Assembly (NCBI RefSeq): GCF_036053395.1
Contig: NZ_CP107942.1
Location: 772,501-836,500, forward strand
Reading direction: 5' to 3'
Origin: Actinoplanes sp. NBC_00393
GTDB taxonomy: Bacteria; Actinomycetota; Actinomycetes; Mycobacteriales; Micromonosporaceae
Length of the DNA: 64,000 nucleotides
A program made the translations under genes and the position numbers. Below the pieces are notes generated by a model that saw nothing but the letters and a program-made list of their open reading frames with translations, was not told where the DNA came from and ran no database searches. This document shows positions 56,012-64,000 of the stretch, one piece after another (within the stretch, counting starts at the first letter, position 1; each line of letters starts with the position of its first letter).

Positions 56012-56432
56012 GCTGCCAAAACACGGGTTACCCGCGCCCCGCGTAGGTGGCTGCTCGCTCTCGGTAGAGCGATCCCTTCAGTTGGGACGCTTGCCGAGAG
56101 GCGGCCGCTTGCCCTAGGCGTGCGCCTCGAACCGCATGCGCGCCGTTCGTCGATGTCTGGCACCCTGGCAGGCTCTCGCATGCTGGGAATCCGTATGGTT
56201 CTCACGACAAGCGGCCACACCGCTTGTGTACCGGCAGCAGTCGCGAAGCCCACCAGGCATCACGGTGCGTGCCGGCCGATCCGCCGGTAGGCCCGGCGTC
56301 CGAACCCACCAGCTGGGTCGCCGGCGGATCCGCAAAACGCGGGCCGTAAGCCGCGCCGGCCGTGAATCGCGCGGGCTGTAAGCCGTGCCGCCCGTGAATC
56401 GCGGGTCGTAGAAGCGTCGGCAGCACAGGCGG
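56012..56432. other. Gap after the APC permease, no gene seen
   Basis: No supported gene. It holds an imperfect repeat at 56339-56412; open frames reading through it are alternative-frame extensions of the dipeptidase. Confidence 0.55.
56339..56412. repeat. About 30-bp imperfect tandem repeat
   Basis: CGCGGGCCGTAAGCCGCGCC and CGCGCGGGCTGTAAGCCGTG followed by CGTGAAT blocks, two and a half units. Confidence 0.65.
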
Positions 56433-57599
56433 TTAGCGGCGTGGGTGCTGAGGATCCGTCGCGTGTTCGTCGGCCTGGCGCAAGGCGCGCAGGACGTTGC
56501 CGTTGGCCAGTTTGGCCAGGTCGGGCTCGGACCAGCCGCGGCCGCGCAACTCGTCCAGCAGGCGCGGATAGCCGGAGACGTCGTCCAGGCCGGCAGCAAC
56601 CTCGGGTGTGCCGTCGTAATCGCCGCCGATGCCGATGTGATCCACGCCGGCCACCTCGCGGGCGTGTTCGACATGCGCCGCCACCTGGGCGATGGTGGCG
56701 GACGGCTTCGGATTGGCGGCCAGCCAGGCGCGGAAGGCGGGTTCGGCCGCCGGGTCGACAGGCAGATTGACGGGAACCGGCGACTCCGCGCCGGGCTGTG
56801 ACGTGGCCGGCCACTCGTTGGGCACGGGTGGGAGGCCGAGCCGTTCCCACTCCGCGTCGGCGGCCAGTTTCCATTCGAACGTCTCGGCGGCGACGAAGTA
56901 CGACACGAAGGTCAGCTGGATGACGCCGCCGTTGCTCGGCAGGCGGGTGAGTACGTCGTCCGGGACGTTGCGGGGATGATCGGTGACGGCCCGGGCACCC
57001 GAGTGCGAGAAGATCACCGGAGCGGTGGCGATGTCCAGGGCGGCGTGCATGGTTGTCGCGGCCACGTGGGAGAGGTCGACGAGAACGCCGATGCGCTGCA
57101 TCTCGCGTACGATCGCTTGCCCTTCGGCTGTCAAGCCGCCTGCTGCCGGAACGTCCGTGGCCGAATCTGCCCATGCGGTGTTGTGGTTGTGGGTGAGCGT
57201 CACGTAGCGCACGCCGAGCCGGGCTAGGCTGCGCAGCACGCCGAGCGAGCCGGCCAGGCTGTGGCCGCCCTCCACGCCGATCAGTGAGGCGATCCGGCCG
57301 GTGGCCATGATCCGTTGCACGTCGTCCGCGGTGTAGGCGATCTCCAGGTCGTCGGGGTAGGCGGCGACCATCCGGTGCACGATGTCGATCTGTTCCAGGG
57401 TGTGCGCGAGCGCGACCGGCTCGGGCAGATCGGACGGGACGTAGACGGACCAGAACTGGCCGCCGACGCCGCCGGCGCGTAACCGTGGCAGGTCGGTGTG
57501 CAGGGGTGGGCGTTCCCGCTCCAGCTCGGCGACGCTCGACGCGTGCCATTCGCGCAGGCGCATCGGGAGGTCGTTGTGGCCGTCGATGATCAGCAGCAT
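56433..57599 (-). CDS. Membrane dipeptidase (peptidase M19)
   Basis: A 388-residue zinc dipeptidase of the renal-dipeptidase family. Metal and catalytic residues appear in order: DGHNDLP (His, Asp), GVEGGHS (Glu bridging), VDLSHV (His), FSHSGARAV (His), and GIGGDYDG (Asp). It hydrolyses dipeptides, including ones with D-residues, probably for recycling wall or peptide material. No signal peptide, so cytosolic. Start ATG 57599. Divergent from the mannanase gene. Confidence 0.92.
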   Translation of the reverse strand: MLLIIDGHNDLPMRLREWHASSVAELERERPPLHTDLPRLRAGGVGGQFWSVYVPSDLPEPVALAHTLEQIDIVHRMVAAYPDDLEIAYTADDVQRIMATGRIASLIGVEGGHSLAGSLGVLRSLARLGVRYVTLTHNHNTAWADSATDVPAAGGLTAEGQAIVREMQRIGVLVDLSHVAATTMHAALDIATAPVIFSHSGARAVTDHPRNVPDDVLTRLPSNGGVIQLTFVSYFVAAETFEWKLAADAEWERLGLPPVPNEWPATSQPGAESPVPVNLPVDPAAEPAFRAWLAANPKPSATIAQVAAHVEHAREVAGVDHIGIGGDYDGTPEVAAGLDDVSGYPRLLDELRGRGWSEPDLAKLANGNVLRALRQADEHATDPQHPRR

Positions 57600-57757
57600 G
57601 CTCTCTGGCTACCGGTCCGCGTGCCGCGGTGCAAGCAGAACCGGAGAACACCGCAACCGGGCGGCACCTGCACGGGCACTTGGCATGCACCCGCCGCCCT
57701 GGAATCTCTTTCACATGCCCGGCCGACATGGGCCGGACAAACCGGGGGAGATTTACA

Positions 57758-59311
57758 TTGCGACGCGCCAAGCTGCCGAAGTCCTTGACAGCTCTGACCG
57801 CCGTACTCGCCGGAACCAGCGCTGTGCTGGTGCCGGGTGCCGCTCACGCGGCCGACGCCGAGCTGGCCGTGCAGGCCGCTGACGACAGCTACACCTCGAG
57901 CACCCGTAAGACCGCCGCGTTCGGCTCGGACGAGAAGCTCGTCGCCGGCAAGTCGGGCAACGACAGCAAGACCGCGTTCCTGAAGTTCACGGTTCCGGCC
58001 GGCACCGACGTCAAGAAGGCGCGGCTGTTCCTCAGCCCGTCGGGCAAGCCGTCCGGCAAGCTGACCGTGTCGCGGGTCGTGGACAACTCGTGGACCGAGG
58101 GCAAGCTGACCTCCGGTAACGCGCCGAAGCTGGGCCTCGCGGTCGCTTCGGTGACCCCGGCGTCCACCGACACCCGCATCGGGTTCGACCTGAGCGCCGA
58201 GATCACCGGTGCCGGCACCTACTCGTTCGCGGTGACCTCCACCGGCCTCGTCCGGTTCCAGTCGGCCGAGAACAAGGCCAAGGGCGGCCCCGAGCTGCTC
58301 ATCACGACCGACGGCAAGGCCCCGGCCGCCCCGGTCGTCAAGCCGGGCACCCCGGTCGTCTCCGGCGACTACAAGAACTGCGTCACCGACGCCAAGCTCG
58401 TGCCGTCCTGCGGCGTGCTCTGGGGCGGCGCGGCCGGTGGTTTCACCAGCAAGCCGCGTGACCTCGAGCACCGCAACTGGGAGAAGCTGAGCGGCCGCAC
58501 CGCGACGATCTTCCACACGTACCACAAGGGTGACGAGGCGTTCCCGACCAAGGCCGAGATCGCCATGACCAACGACGCCGCCAAGCCGCGCGTGCTCCTG
58601 CTCAACTGGAAGGTCGCGTACGGCTCCACCTGGGCCAAGGTCGCCAAGGGCGAGCAGAACAAGCGGATCGACGCGTTCGCCGCCCGGGTCAAGGCGTACG
58701 GCAAGAAGACCTTCCTCGTGCTCAACCACGAGCCGGAGAACGACGTCGTCGCCAAGGCCGGCTCCGGCTGGGAGGCGAAGGACTTCGCCGCCATGTACCG
58801 CCACACCATCCAGCGTCTGCGTGCGCAGGGCGTGACCAACGTCGTCAACGTCATGGCGTACATGGGCAACGAGAAGTGGATGGCGCAGACCTGGTGGAAG
58901 GACCTGTACCCGGGCAACGACATCGTCGACTGGATCGGCCTGGACTCGTACGTCTCGGTGGAGAAGGGCTACTACCACTACGGCAACTTCGCTGACCTGC
59001 TGGACCGTGCGCCCAAGGGCGGTGGCCTCGGCTTCTACGAGTGGGCGACCACCAAGCACGCCGGCAAGCCGATCATGATCGCCGAGTGGGGTGGCTACCA
59101 CCGCATCGGCAAGACCACCGACAAGTCCGCGGTCTACAACAGCGTTCTGCCCGAGCTCGTGAAGCGTCCCGCGATCAAGGCGATCGTGCACTTCGACACG
59201 AAGGCCGACGACGAGGGCAACCGCGACATCAGCATCGACAGCACCCCGGCCGGCCTGGCCTCCTTCAAGAAGCTGGCCGCCAACCCGATCTTCAACGTGA
59301 AGCTCGGCTGA
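57758..59311 (+). CDS. Secreted GH26-type beta-mannanase with N-terminal carbohydrate-binding domain
   Basis: A 517-residue exported enzyme. TTG 57758 after GGGGGAG gives a signal peptide (RRAKLPKSLTALTAVLAGTSAVL...AHA, cut near residue 31). Residues 33-180 form a DNRLRE/CBM96-like beta domain (AFLKFTVPAGTDVKKARLFL, SADTRIGFDLSAEI). Residues 200-517 match glycoside hydrolase 26: general acid Glu in VLNHEPEND near 326 and nucleophile Glu in MIAEWGGYH near 443, with YMGNEKWM and WIGLDSY conserved. It cleaves beta-1,4-mannan or galactomannan. Lys/Thr-rich codons are typical of a highly expressed exoenzyme. A strong terminator follows. Confidence 0.87.
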   Translation: MRRAKLPKSLTALTAVLAGTSAVLVPGAAHAADAELAVQAADDSYTSSTRKTAAFGSDEKLVAGKSGNDSKTAFLKFTVPAGTDVKKARLFLSPSGKPSGKLTVSRVVDNSWTEGKLTSGNAPKLGLAVASVTPASTDTRIGFDLSAEITGAGTYSFAVTSTGLVRFQSAENKAKGGPELLITTDGKAPAAPVVKPGTPVVSGDYKNCVTDAKLVPSCGVLWGGAAGGFTSKPRDLEHRNWEKLSGRTATIFHTYHKGDEAFPTKAEIAMTNDAAKPRVLLLNWKVAYGSTWAKVAKGEQNKRIDAFAARVKAYGKKTFLVLNHEPENDVVAKAGSGWEAKDFAAMYRHTIQRLRAQGVTNVVNVMAYMGNEKWMAQTWWKDLYPGNDIVDWIGLDSYVSVEKGYYHYGNFADLLDRAPKGGGLGFYEWATTKHAGKPIMIAEWGGYHRIGKTTDKSAVYNSVLPELVKRPAIKAIVHFDTKADDEGNRDISIDSTPAGLASFKKLAANPIFNVKLG

Positions 59312-59328
59312 CTTACCTCCCCCCTCAA

Positions 59329-59368
59329 GGAAAGCGCCGTCCGGTCCCCCGCCGGGCGGCGCTTTCCC
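59329..59368 (+). terminator. Terminator after the mannanase gene
   Basis: GGAAAGCGCCGTCCGG (59329-59344) pairs with CCGGGCGGCGCTTTCC (59352-59367) over a short C-rich loop. Confidence 0.85.
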
Positions 59369-59462
59369 GTTCCGTCGCAAGGTGTCACGGCCGGGGTCAG
59401 GGACCGCGCGGCCTTGGTCGGCAGGTCCGCCCCTTTGGGCCGGCAGTGAAACTCTCGGCCGG

Positions 59463-62141
59463 TCAGGTGGTCAGGACGCTCTGCAAGCGTCTGGCCTCCT
59501 TGAACAGGCGGGACGAGCCGCTGCGGCCGGCGACCGCTGCCAGCTCGGGGATGTCGGCGCTGGCCCGGACCGCCCGGGCCACCTGGGTGGCCAGCTCGAG
59601 CAGGTCGGGCAGGCCGCGTGGTGGCTTCGGGAGCAGCAAGGGAAGGGCGTGCTGCAGGACGTCCCAGACGGCGGCGGTGGCACCGGCGCGGTGGGCGTCG
59701 GTCAGCGCCGGCACGACTCGGGTGAGTTTAATCTGGCTGTCCGGGCCGCAGAGCCGGCCCAGCTCGGCGCCGAGCGCGGCGGCGAAAGAGCGGCAGCCGG
59801 TAGCAGAGGGTTCGCGGCCGGCGAATGGCGAGTCTCCAGCGGCCAGGGTCAGGAACGCATCAACCCCGGCCACCCGGTCGGACTCATGGCGTGCGGCCAG
59901 CACATATGCCAGCGCCAAGATCATTGCCGGGCCGACCGGACCGGTGCACTCGGCCAGCAGAGGCAGGAGCTTTCCGCCGCCGCGCACATCCTGGTCGGCC
60001 AGCGCAGCCAGACCGGGAAGAGCCCAAGCCGCAACCGCCTCGCGGTGATGCGGCAGAACAGCCGTGACGATGTCGCTCTCCGCCGGATCCTCGGTCGCCA
60101 GATAGCGAGGAAGAGCCGGACGCTCCAGCGTGAGCAACTGCTTCTCCAGGCTGAGCCCGCCCGTGCGGGCCGGCCGCAGATCCACGAGCACCCGGTCGGG
60201 CCGGACCCGGCCGGTCCGTGGCGATTTCGCCCCGACCCACTGCTCCACCCGGGTGCTGACCGGATCGGGCAGTCCACCGTCGGCCAGCCAGACCGCGAAC
60301 TGTCGGCCGGCCGGCGACGTGAGCCGGCGGGCACGCTCGACCAGGGCGGGATCGGGGACGGCCGGGCGAGGCAGGCGCAGCAGGGCCTGCTCGAGATCGA
60401 GGCGCCAGGGCTGTAAGCCGTCCGCCTCGAACCGGGTGAGGCGCTCGAACAGCACCTCGGCGTCGAGGCTGCCGTTGACGTGTGTAGGCGTGGCGAGGAG
60501 CAGCGGCACCGGGCAGCGAGTCAACTCGACCGAGATCTCGGCGACGCGGGCCGACAACACGCCTTCCGGATTCCGTTCGAAGGGCGAGTCGGCACCACCG
60601 CGCCGGCCGGTGTTCAGCGCGCGGATCATCCGGTTCCACAGACCGCCGCCGCGCCGTCGCCCGGACAGCACGCGGATCGCCTCGCCGAGATACGCGAGGC
60701 GCTGCTGGCTGGGCGCCCAGATCTGCTCCGAGAAGTGGTGCGGGTAGCGATCGAGCAGGGGAGCGAGCGCGGTGCCGACCTCGGCAGGGGGCAGCCTCAG
60801 CAGGGCCTCCAACACCCGTTCCCAGCCCAGCGCGGTCTCACCGGTCACCAGGAGCAGCACCTCCTCGGCCAGCTCGGCGGCGCTCCCGATCGGCGGCGGC
60901 ACCTCGGTCACGGGCTGGACCGGCGGCAGACCGGGAAGCACCACCGGCTCGTCCGCCGCAACGGCCACACCCAGCACCTCCGCGCTGCGGACCGGCAGGT
61001 CACCGGCGAGCGACCCGGCGGCGTCAGCCAGCCGGGCCAGGGTGTCCCGGTCGAGGCGCCCGGTGTGCCGGCCGATCAGGGCGAGAGCCCGTTCCTGCAT
61101 GTCAAGAGCGGGATGGCTGAAGGCCGCAGCGACCGTTTCGAGGATCTCGCCGGCCCGCTCCGGCTCCCGGCGAACCGCCCGCTCCAGCGCCGACAGCTGG
61201 ACCTTGACCAGGGTCTTCTCAGCCCGCAGCAGGGTGGGCAGGCTGACCGCCAGCAGGGTGTCCAGGTCCAGCCGGCCGGCCTCCTCGACCGCACGCAGCG
61301 CGCGTTGCGCCATGCCGGCGATGGTGGACGGCGCGTCGGGCACCAGCCGGGCGTAGTCGAGGGTGTGCGAGGCGAGCTCGTCGACGGTCGGGTCGAGCGC
61401 CTCGTGCAGCATCGCGAACGGTCGCAACGCGCTGGCCCGGTCACCGCGGACCAGCCGGTCGACGGTGGAGTTCAGGATGACCTTGCGGTCCAGCCTGCCC
61501 TCGGCCACCAGCGCCGCGACGGCGGCGGGGAACTGGGGCACGGCGTCCCACTGCCCGGTGGCCGTCTCGGCGCCGAGCCCGTCGATCTCGAAGACGGCGG
61601 GAAGCAACCGGTCGAGGAACGGATCCTCGCGCAGCCGCCGGTGCAACGGGGACTGCAACCAGGAGCGCAGCAGATCATCCAGCCAGCCGCGCACGAAACC
61701 TTCGGTGACCGGTGGCTCGGCGCCGCCCGCCCGCAGCAGGGCGGCGGTGAACTGCCAGTCCTCGGACCAGACGTCACGGGCCGGCAGCCGCTCAGCGAGC
61801 CGGACGCCGAGCTCACCGATCCACGGCAGCTCGCGGACCCGGGCGATCACCAGGAACCGCTCCGGAGCGGTCCGACTCCACGAGCGCATGCTGCGACGGC
61901 CGAGCAGCGCGGCGGCGCGGGCCGCGGTCGGCATGCAGCCGATCACGGCGAGGGCCCAGCCGGCGGACGGCTGATGATCCGACCGCCACAAGAGATCGGG
62001 GTCCAGACTTCTGATGCCCGCTTCCACCTGCTTGGCGGCCGCCAGCCGCTCGGGTTCGGTGGCCGACACCAGTCGCGCGGAGATGCGGTCGAGTTGGCCG
62101 GCTTGCGCAAGCTGATCGAGCTCCTCCCAGGTGAGGCTCAT
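59463..62141 (-). CDS. DUF6493-like protein paired with SWIM protein
   Basis: An 892-residue soluble protein, helical and Leu/Arg/Ala-rich (for example LDLDTLLAVSLPTLLRAEKTLVKVQLSAL), probably HEAT- or ARM-like repeats. It begins SLTWEELDQLAQAGQLDRISARLV and has a distinctive C-terminal half with WNRMIRALNTGRRGG. Size and position next to a SWIM gene fit DUF6493 proteins. Its ATG 62141 overlaps the SWIM stop (ATGA). SWIM-linked proteins of this kind are found with MoxR/VWA genes in some genomes; none lie here. Function unknown. Confidence 0.75.
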   Translation of the reverse strand: MSLTWEELDQLAQAGQLDRISARLVSATEPERLAAAKQVEAGIRSLDPDLLWRSDHQPSAGWALAVIGCMPTAARAAALLGRRSMRSWSRTAPERFLVIARVRELPWIGELGVRLAERLPARDVWSEDWQFTAALLRAGGAEPPVTEGFVRGWLDDLLRSWLQSPLHRRLREDPFLDRLLPAVFEIDGLGAETATGQWDAVPQFPAAVAALVAEGRLDRKVILNSTVDRLVRGDRASALRPFAMLHEALDPTVDELASHTLDYARLVPDAPSTIAGMAQRALRAVEEAGRLDLDTLLAVSLPTLLRAEKTLVKVQLSALERAVRREPERAGEILETVAAAFSHPALDMQERALALIGRHTGRLDRDTLARLADAAGSLAGDLPVRSAEVLGVAVAADEPVVLPGLPPVQPVTEVPPPIGSAAELAEEVLLLVTGETALGWERVLEALLRLPPAEVGTALAPLLDRYPHHFSEQIWAPSQQRLAYLGEAIRVLSGRRRGGGLWNRMIRALNTGRRGGADSPFERNPEGVLSARVAEISVELTRCPVPLLLATPTHVNGSLDAEVLFERLTRFEADGLQPWRLDLEQALLRLPRPAVPDPALVERARRLTSPAGRQFAVWLADGGLPDPVSTRVEQWVGAKSPRTGRVRPDRVLVDLRPARTGGLSLEKQLLTLERPALPRYLATEDPAESDIVTAVLPHHREAVAAWALPGLAALADQDVRGGGKLLPLLAECTGPVGPAMILALAYVLAARHESDRVAGVDAFLTLAAGDSPFAGREPSATGCRSFAAALGAELGRLCGPDSQIKLTRVVPALTDAHRAGATAAVWDVLQHALPLLLPKPPRGLPDLLELATQVARAVRASADIPELAAVAGRSGSSRLFKEARRLQSVLTT

Positions 62142-63466
62142 GCCGCCGACTCCACCGCGAACTCGGTGCGGACCATCCGGAAGGCGAGGGCATGCTTGCA
62201 CGGGCCCCGCTCGCCGCGGTGTTTCGCCCACCACGGGCAGGTGCACGAATACGCCCCGGCGGCGTGCCGCACCTGGTAGGAGATGTCCCCGCTGCGCACC
62301 ATCGCCAGGTCGCCGGTGTAAGCGACGGCACCCGTCTCGGCCAAAGCCCGCGCAGCCGCCAGGCGGGGGTTCATCCGCTCCACGGCCGCCGCCGAGTACG
62401 GCAGCGTGCGATGGAAGTAGCCCGCCTCGGCCACGTCGTAGCCCACCCGCCCGGCCACCCCGAGCTGGGCGAGCGCGTCCCGGACCCGGCGCGCCTCGAT
62501 GCCGGCGGCCAGGGCGAGAGCGTCCACGTCGATCGCCGGGTCCCAGGAGAGCAGGGCGCTGATCAGGTCGGCGTCGTCGGAGGTCTCGTCGGCGGCGAGT
62601 GACTCCAGCACCGCGCCCTCGCCGGAGAACCCCCGGTAGGGCTCCGGCGACAGGGTCAGCGACAACCGCAGCGTGGGCATGCTGAGCTCCCAGGTGCTGG
62701 CGACCGGACCGCTGCCCGCCGCGACGGATGGACCGTACACGCGCAGCGCTGACGCGTACCGAAGGAAGGGTTTCAAAGCGGCCAGGCGGCCGGCGCCCGG
62801 CAGGCAGACCGCGCCCGGCGCAGGCCGGGACGTGAGGCGCAATGAGCGCCCGGCTGGAACGGCCCAGAGGATCGAGCGGTCGCTGGCCGGAAGCCGGTTG
62901 AGCAGCACCCGAGCCTCGGCGGCGCCGATCTCGGCGCGTGGGTCGAACCGGGCGGTCAGCACCTGCGCCTCGGCGAAACCGCGCAGCCAGCGGGACGGGA
63001 GCGGCACCTTCCGCTCGACCAGTGGACCGTCGAACGTGGTGACGGTGAGATCGTCGGGACCGACCGCGACGTGCAGCGGGTCAGCACGCCCGACCCGGGT
63101 CAGAGCCCGCTGCAAAGGCACATTGACGTCCACGTTGGTGGTCCCGTGCGCCACGATCTCCCCGTCCAGCCCTGCAGGAAGCACGTCCATCCGCGCGTAC
63201 ACCCCGCAGCAGCCGGAGAAGGACTCGAACCGCAACCGGTCGGACCCGGCCGTGACCACCGGATCGAGGCTGGCCGGGCTGACCGGCCGGAAATATCTGG
63301 TCCGCGCGACCTCGGCGACCGCGAGCAGGCCGGTCGCCGCGGCGCCGGGATCGGTGAGGAAGCCGGTGAAGAACCGGGGGTGCGCCGCCGGACCGCCGGA
63401 AGTCTGCAGGGTGAGGCTCTCGTCCAGGGTGGACGAGCCGAGATACGAGTACGCCGCGGAAACCAT
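62138..63466 (-). CDS. SWIM zinc-finger family protein
   Basis: A 442-residue protein. Near the C-terminus the motif AYSCTCPWWAKHRGERGPCKHALAFRM is the SWIM pattern C-x-C-x(n)-C-x-H, which binds zinc and is found in proteins acting with DNA or other proteins. The N-terminal 340 residues are without recognised domain; the central KVPLPSRWLRGFAEAQ and SWDPAIDVDALALAAGIEARRVRDALAQLGVAGRV helices may be a winged helix. Start ATG 63466; a TTG at 63496 adds ten residues. It is co-translated with the DUF6493 gene. Confidence 0.85.
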   Translation of the reverse strand: MVSAAYSYLGSSTLDESLTLQTSGGPAAHPRFFTGFLTDPGAAATGLLAVAEVARTRYFRPVSPASLDPVVTAGSDRLRFESFSGCCGVYARMDVLPAGLDGEIVAHGTTNVDVNVPLQRALTRVGRADPLHVAVGPDDLTVTTFDGPLVERKVPLPSRWLRGFAEAQVLTARFDPRAEIGAAEARVLLNRLPASDRSILWAVPAGRSLRLTSRPAPGAVCLPGAGRLAALKPFLRYASALRVYGPSVAAGSGPVASTWELSMPTLRLSLTLSPEPYRGFSGEGAVLESLAADETSDDADLISALLSWDPAIDVDALALAAGIEARRVRDALAQLGVAGRVGYDVAEAGYFHRTLPYSAAAVERMNPRLAAARALAETGAVAYTGDLAMVRSGDISYQVRHAAGAYSCTCPWWAKHRGERGPCKHALAFRMVRTEFAVESAA

Positions 63467-63625
63467 GCCGGAGAACTTAGAACGTAGGTACGACAATTTC
63501 CGGCAGGAGTGAAACCAGCAGTCTCGGGGGACACGAGTGCCGTACGGGGTAGCAAGCGGGGCAGATCGTCCGCCGACTAACCTCGCGGGTACGGCGGTTC
63601 ATGCCAGGATTTCGGAGTGGGAGAG

Positions 63626-64000
63626 ATGAGCGAACACGTTTCCGACAGTGCCGAATGGCAGACCCTCCAGGGACTCGCGGAGAAGTTCTCGGCGGTGCAC
63701 CTGCGCGACCTGTTCGGCAGTGATCCGCAGCGCGGCGAGCGCTACGCCGCCGAGGTCGCCGACCTGTATGTGGACTACAGCAAGAACCTGGTCACCGACG
63801 AGGTGTTCACCGCCCTGTTCGCGCTCGCGCAGCGCGCGAAGCTGAGCGAGAAGATCACCGCGATGTTCTCGGGCGAGCACATCAACGTGACCGAGGACCG
63901 GGCCGTCCTGCACACCGCCCTGCGCCTGCCGTCCTCGAGCAAGCTGGTCGTCGACGGCCAGGACGTCGTCGCCGACGTGCACGAGGTGCTGGGCCGGATG
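63626..64000 (+). CDS. pgi: Glucose-6-phosphate isomerase, N-terminal part (cut at window edge)
   Basis: The first 125 residues, from ATG 63626 with GGGAGAG upstream. EWQTLQGLAEKFSAVHLRDLFGSDPQRGERYAAEVADLYVDYSKNLVTDEVFTALF is the family opening, and GEHINVTEDRAVLHTALR is the conserved phosphate-binding region near the sugar site. It converts glucose-6-phosphate and fructose-6-phosphate in glycolysis. The rest lies outside the window. Confidence 0.96.
   Translation, partial: MSEHVSDSAEWQTLQGLAEKFSAVHLRDLFGSDPQRGERYAAEVADLYVDYSKNLVTDEVFTALFALAQRAKLSEKITAMFSGEHINVTEDRAVLHTALRLPSSSKLVVDGQDVVADVHEVLGRM

Noticed and set aside
60480..62279. Plus-strand 599-codon frame opposite the DUF6493 gene
   Set aside because: Arg/Gln/Gly-rich antisense shadow with no motif.
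1..64000. IS elements, integrases, phage genes, tRNA and rRNA genes
   Set aside because: No transposase, integrase, structural phage protein, or convincing RNA-gene cloverleaf was found by eye; a dedicated scan (tRNAscan, ISfinder) would be decisive.

Overview
The window is chromosomal DNA of a high-GC filamentous actinobacterium. It reads most like Actinoplanes or another Micromonosporaceae. The signs are codons that mostly end in G or C, frequent GTG and TTG starts, many 4-base stop/start overlaps, several TANNNT-N6/7-start (leaderless) gene heads, an actinobacterial CydDC fusion, DUF6114/DUF6230/DUF2277/DUF6343-type proteins, a GlnR-like orphan regulator and Ala/Gly-rich minisatellites. 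I see no rRNA, tRNA, CRISPR array, IS element, prophage or plasmid function. The species call is inference.

Layout: (1) 1-2575, minus strand: a type VII (ESX)-linked operon of YbaB-like protein, WXG100 protein, CpnT-type N-terminal domain protein, a separate minimal-nucleotidyltransferase toxin candidate, a putative immunity protein and a DEDD exonuclease cut by the window edge. (2) 2637-4508: a TetR regulator divergent from a thiolase with two operator palindromes between them. (3) 4492-12325: cydA-cydB-cydDC (cytochrome bd and its assembly exporter) divergent from a BlaI repressor and M56 protease pair, with two palindromes in the shared promoter. (4) 12455-13565: a c-di-AMP (ydaO) riboswitch in front of an NlpC/P60 cell-wall hydrolase. 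(5) 13757-18592: a TPR/collagen-repeat AAA ATPase, a TPR membrane protein, a PAP2 enzyme with a 7-codon leader, a 63-bp tandem array and a tyrosine phosphatase.

(6) 18648-24341: a LolA-like exported protein, an exported intradiol dioxygenase, an OmpR/kinase pair with a shared direct-repeat box, a Pr6Pr membrane protein and a GlnR-like orphan regulator. (7) 24454-31759: Lon protease behind a HAIR-like operator, Bcp peroxiredoxin, GNAT, an L,D-transpeptidase lipoprotein, a Ser/Thr kinase and two small conserved DUF genes. (8) 31746-36122: a DUF6230-DUF6114 pair and an orphan CHASE3 kinase. (9) 36837-40573: a xanthine dehydrogenase-type molybdenum hydroxylase operon. (10) 40570-46708: AraC, DUF2000, a ricin-lectin membrane protein, and a MerR-like/VIT-VWA operon.

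(11) 46871-52729: a secreted HEWQH metallopeptidase, an ABC exporter and a NarL-type two-component system. (12) 53046-57599: a DUF6343-like protein, an APC permease with a very long disordered tail, and an M19 dipeptidase. (13) 57758-59311: a secreted GH26-type mannanase. (14) 59463-63466: a SWIM zinc-finger/DUF6493 pair. (15) 63626-64000: the start of pgi.

Themes: cell-envelope maintenance (NlpC/P60, L,D-transpeptidase, PknB-like kinase, PAP2), respiration and redox (cyd locus, Bcp, molybdenum hydroxylase), and unusually many local tandem repeats (units of 19-81 bp, several a multiple of three) inside genes and in gaps. The most novel candidate is the ESX-linked operon in which trafficking domain and nucleotidyltransferase toxin are separate, overlapping genes. 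Other strong points are the BlaI/cyd promoter, the c-di-AMP riboswitch, the shared OmpR box and paired 48-bp two-stem palindromes that have been turned into coding sequence at the start of cydDC.
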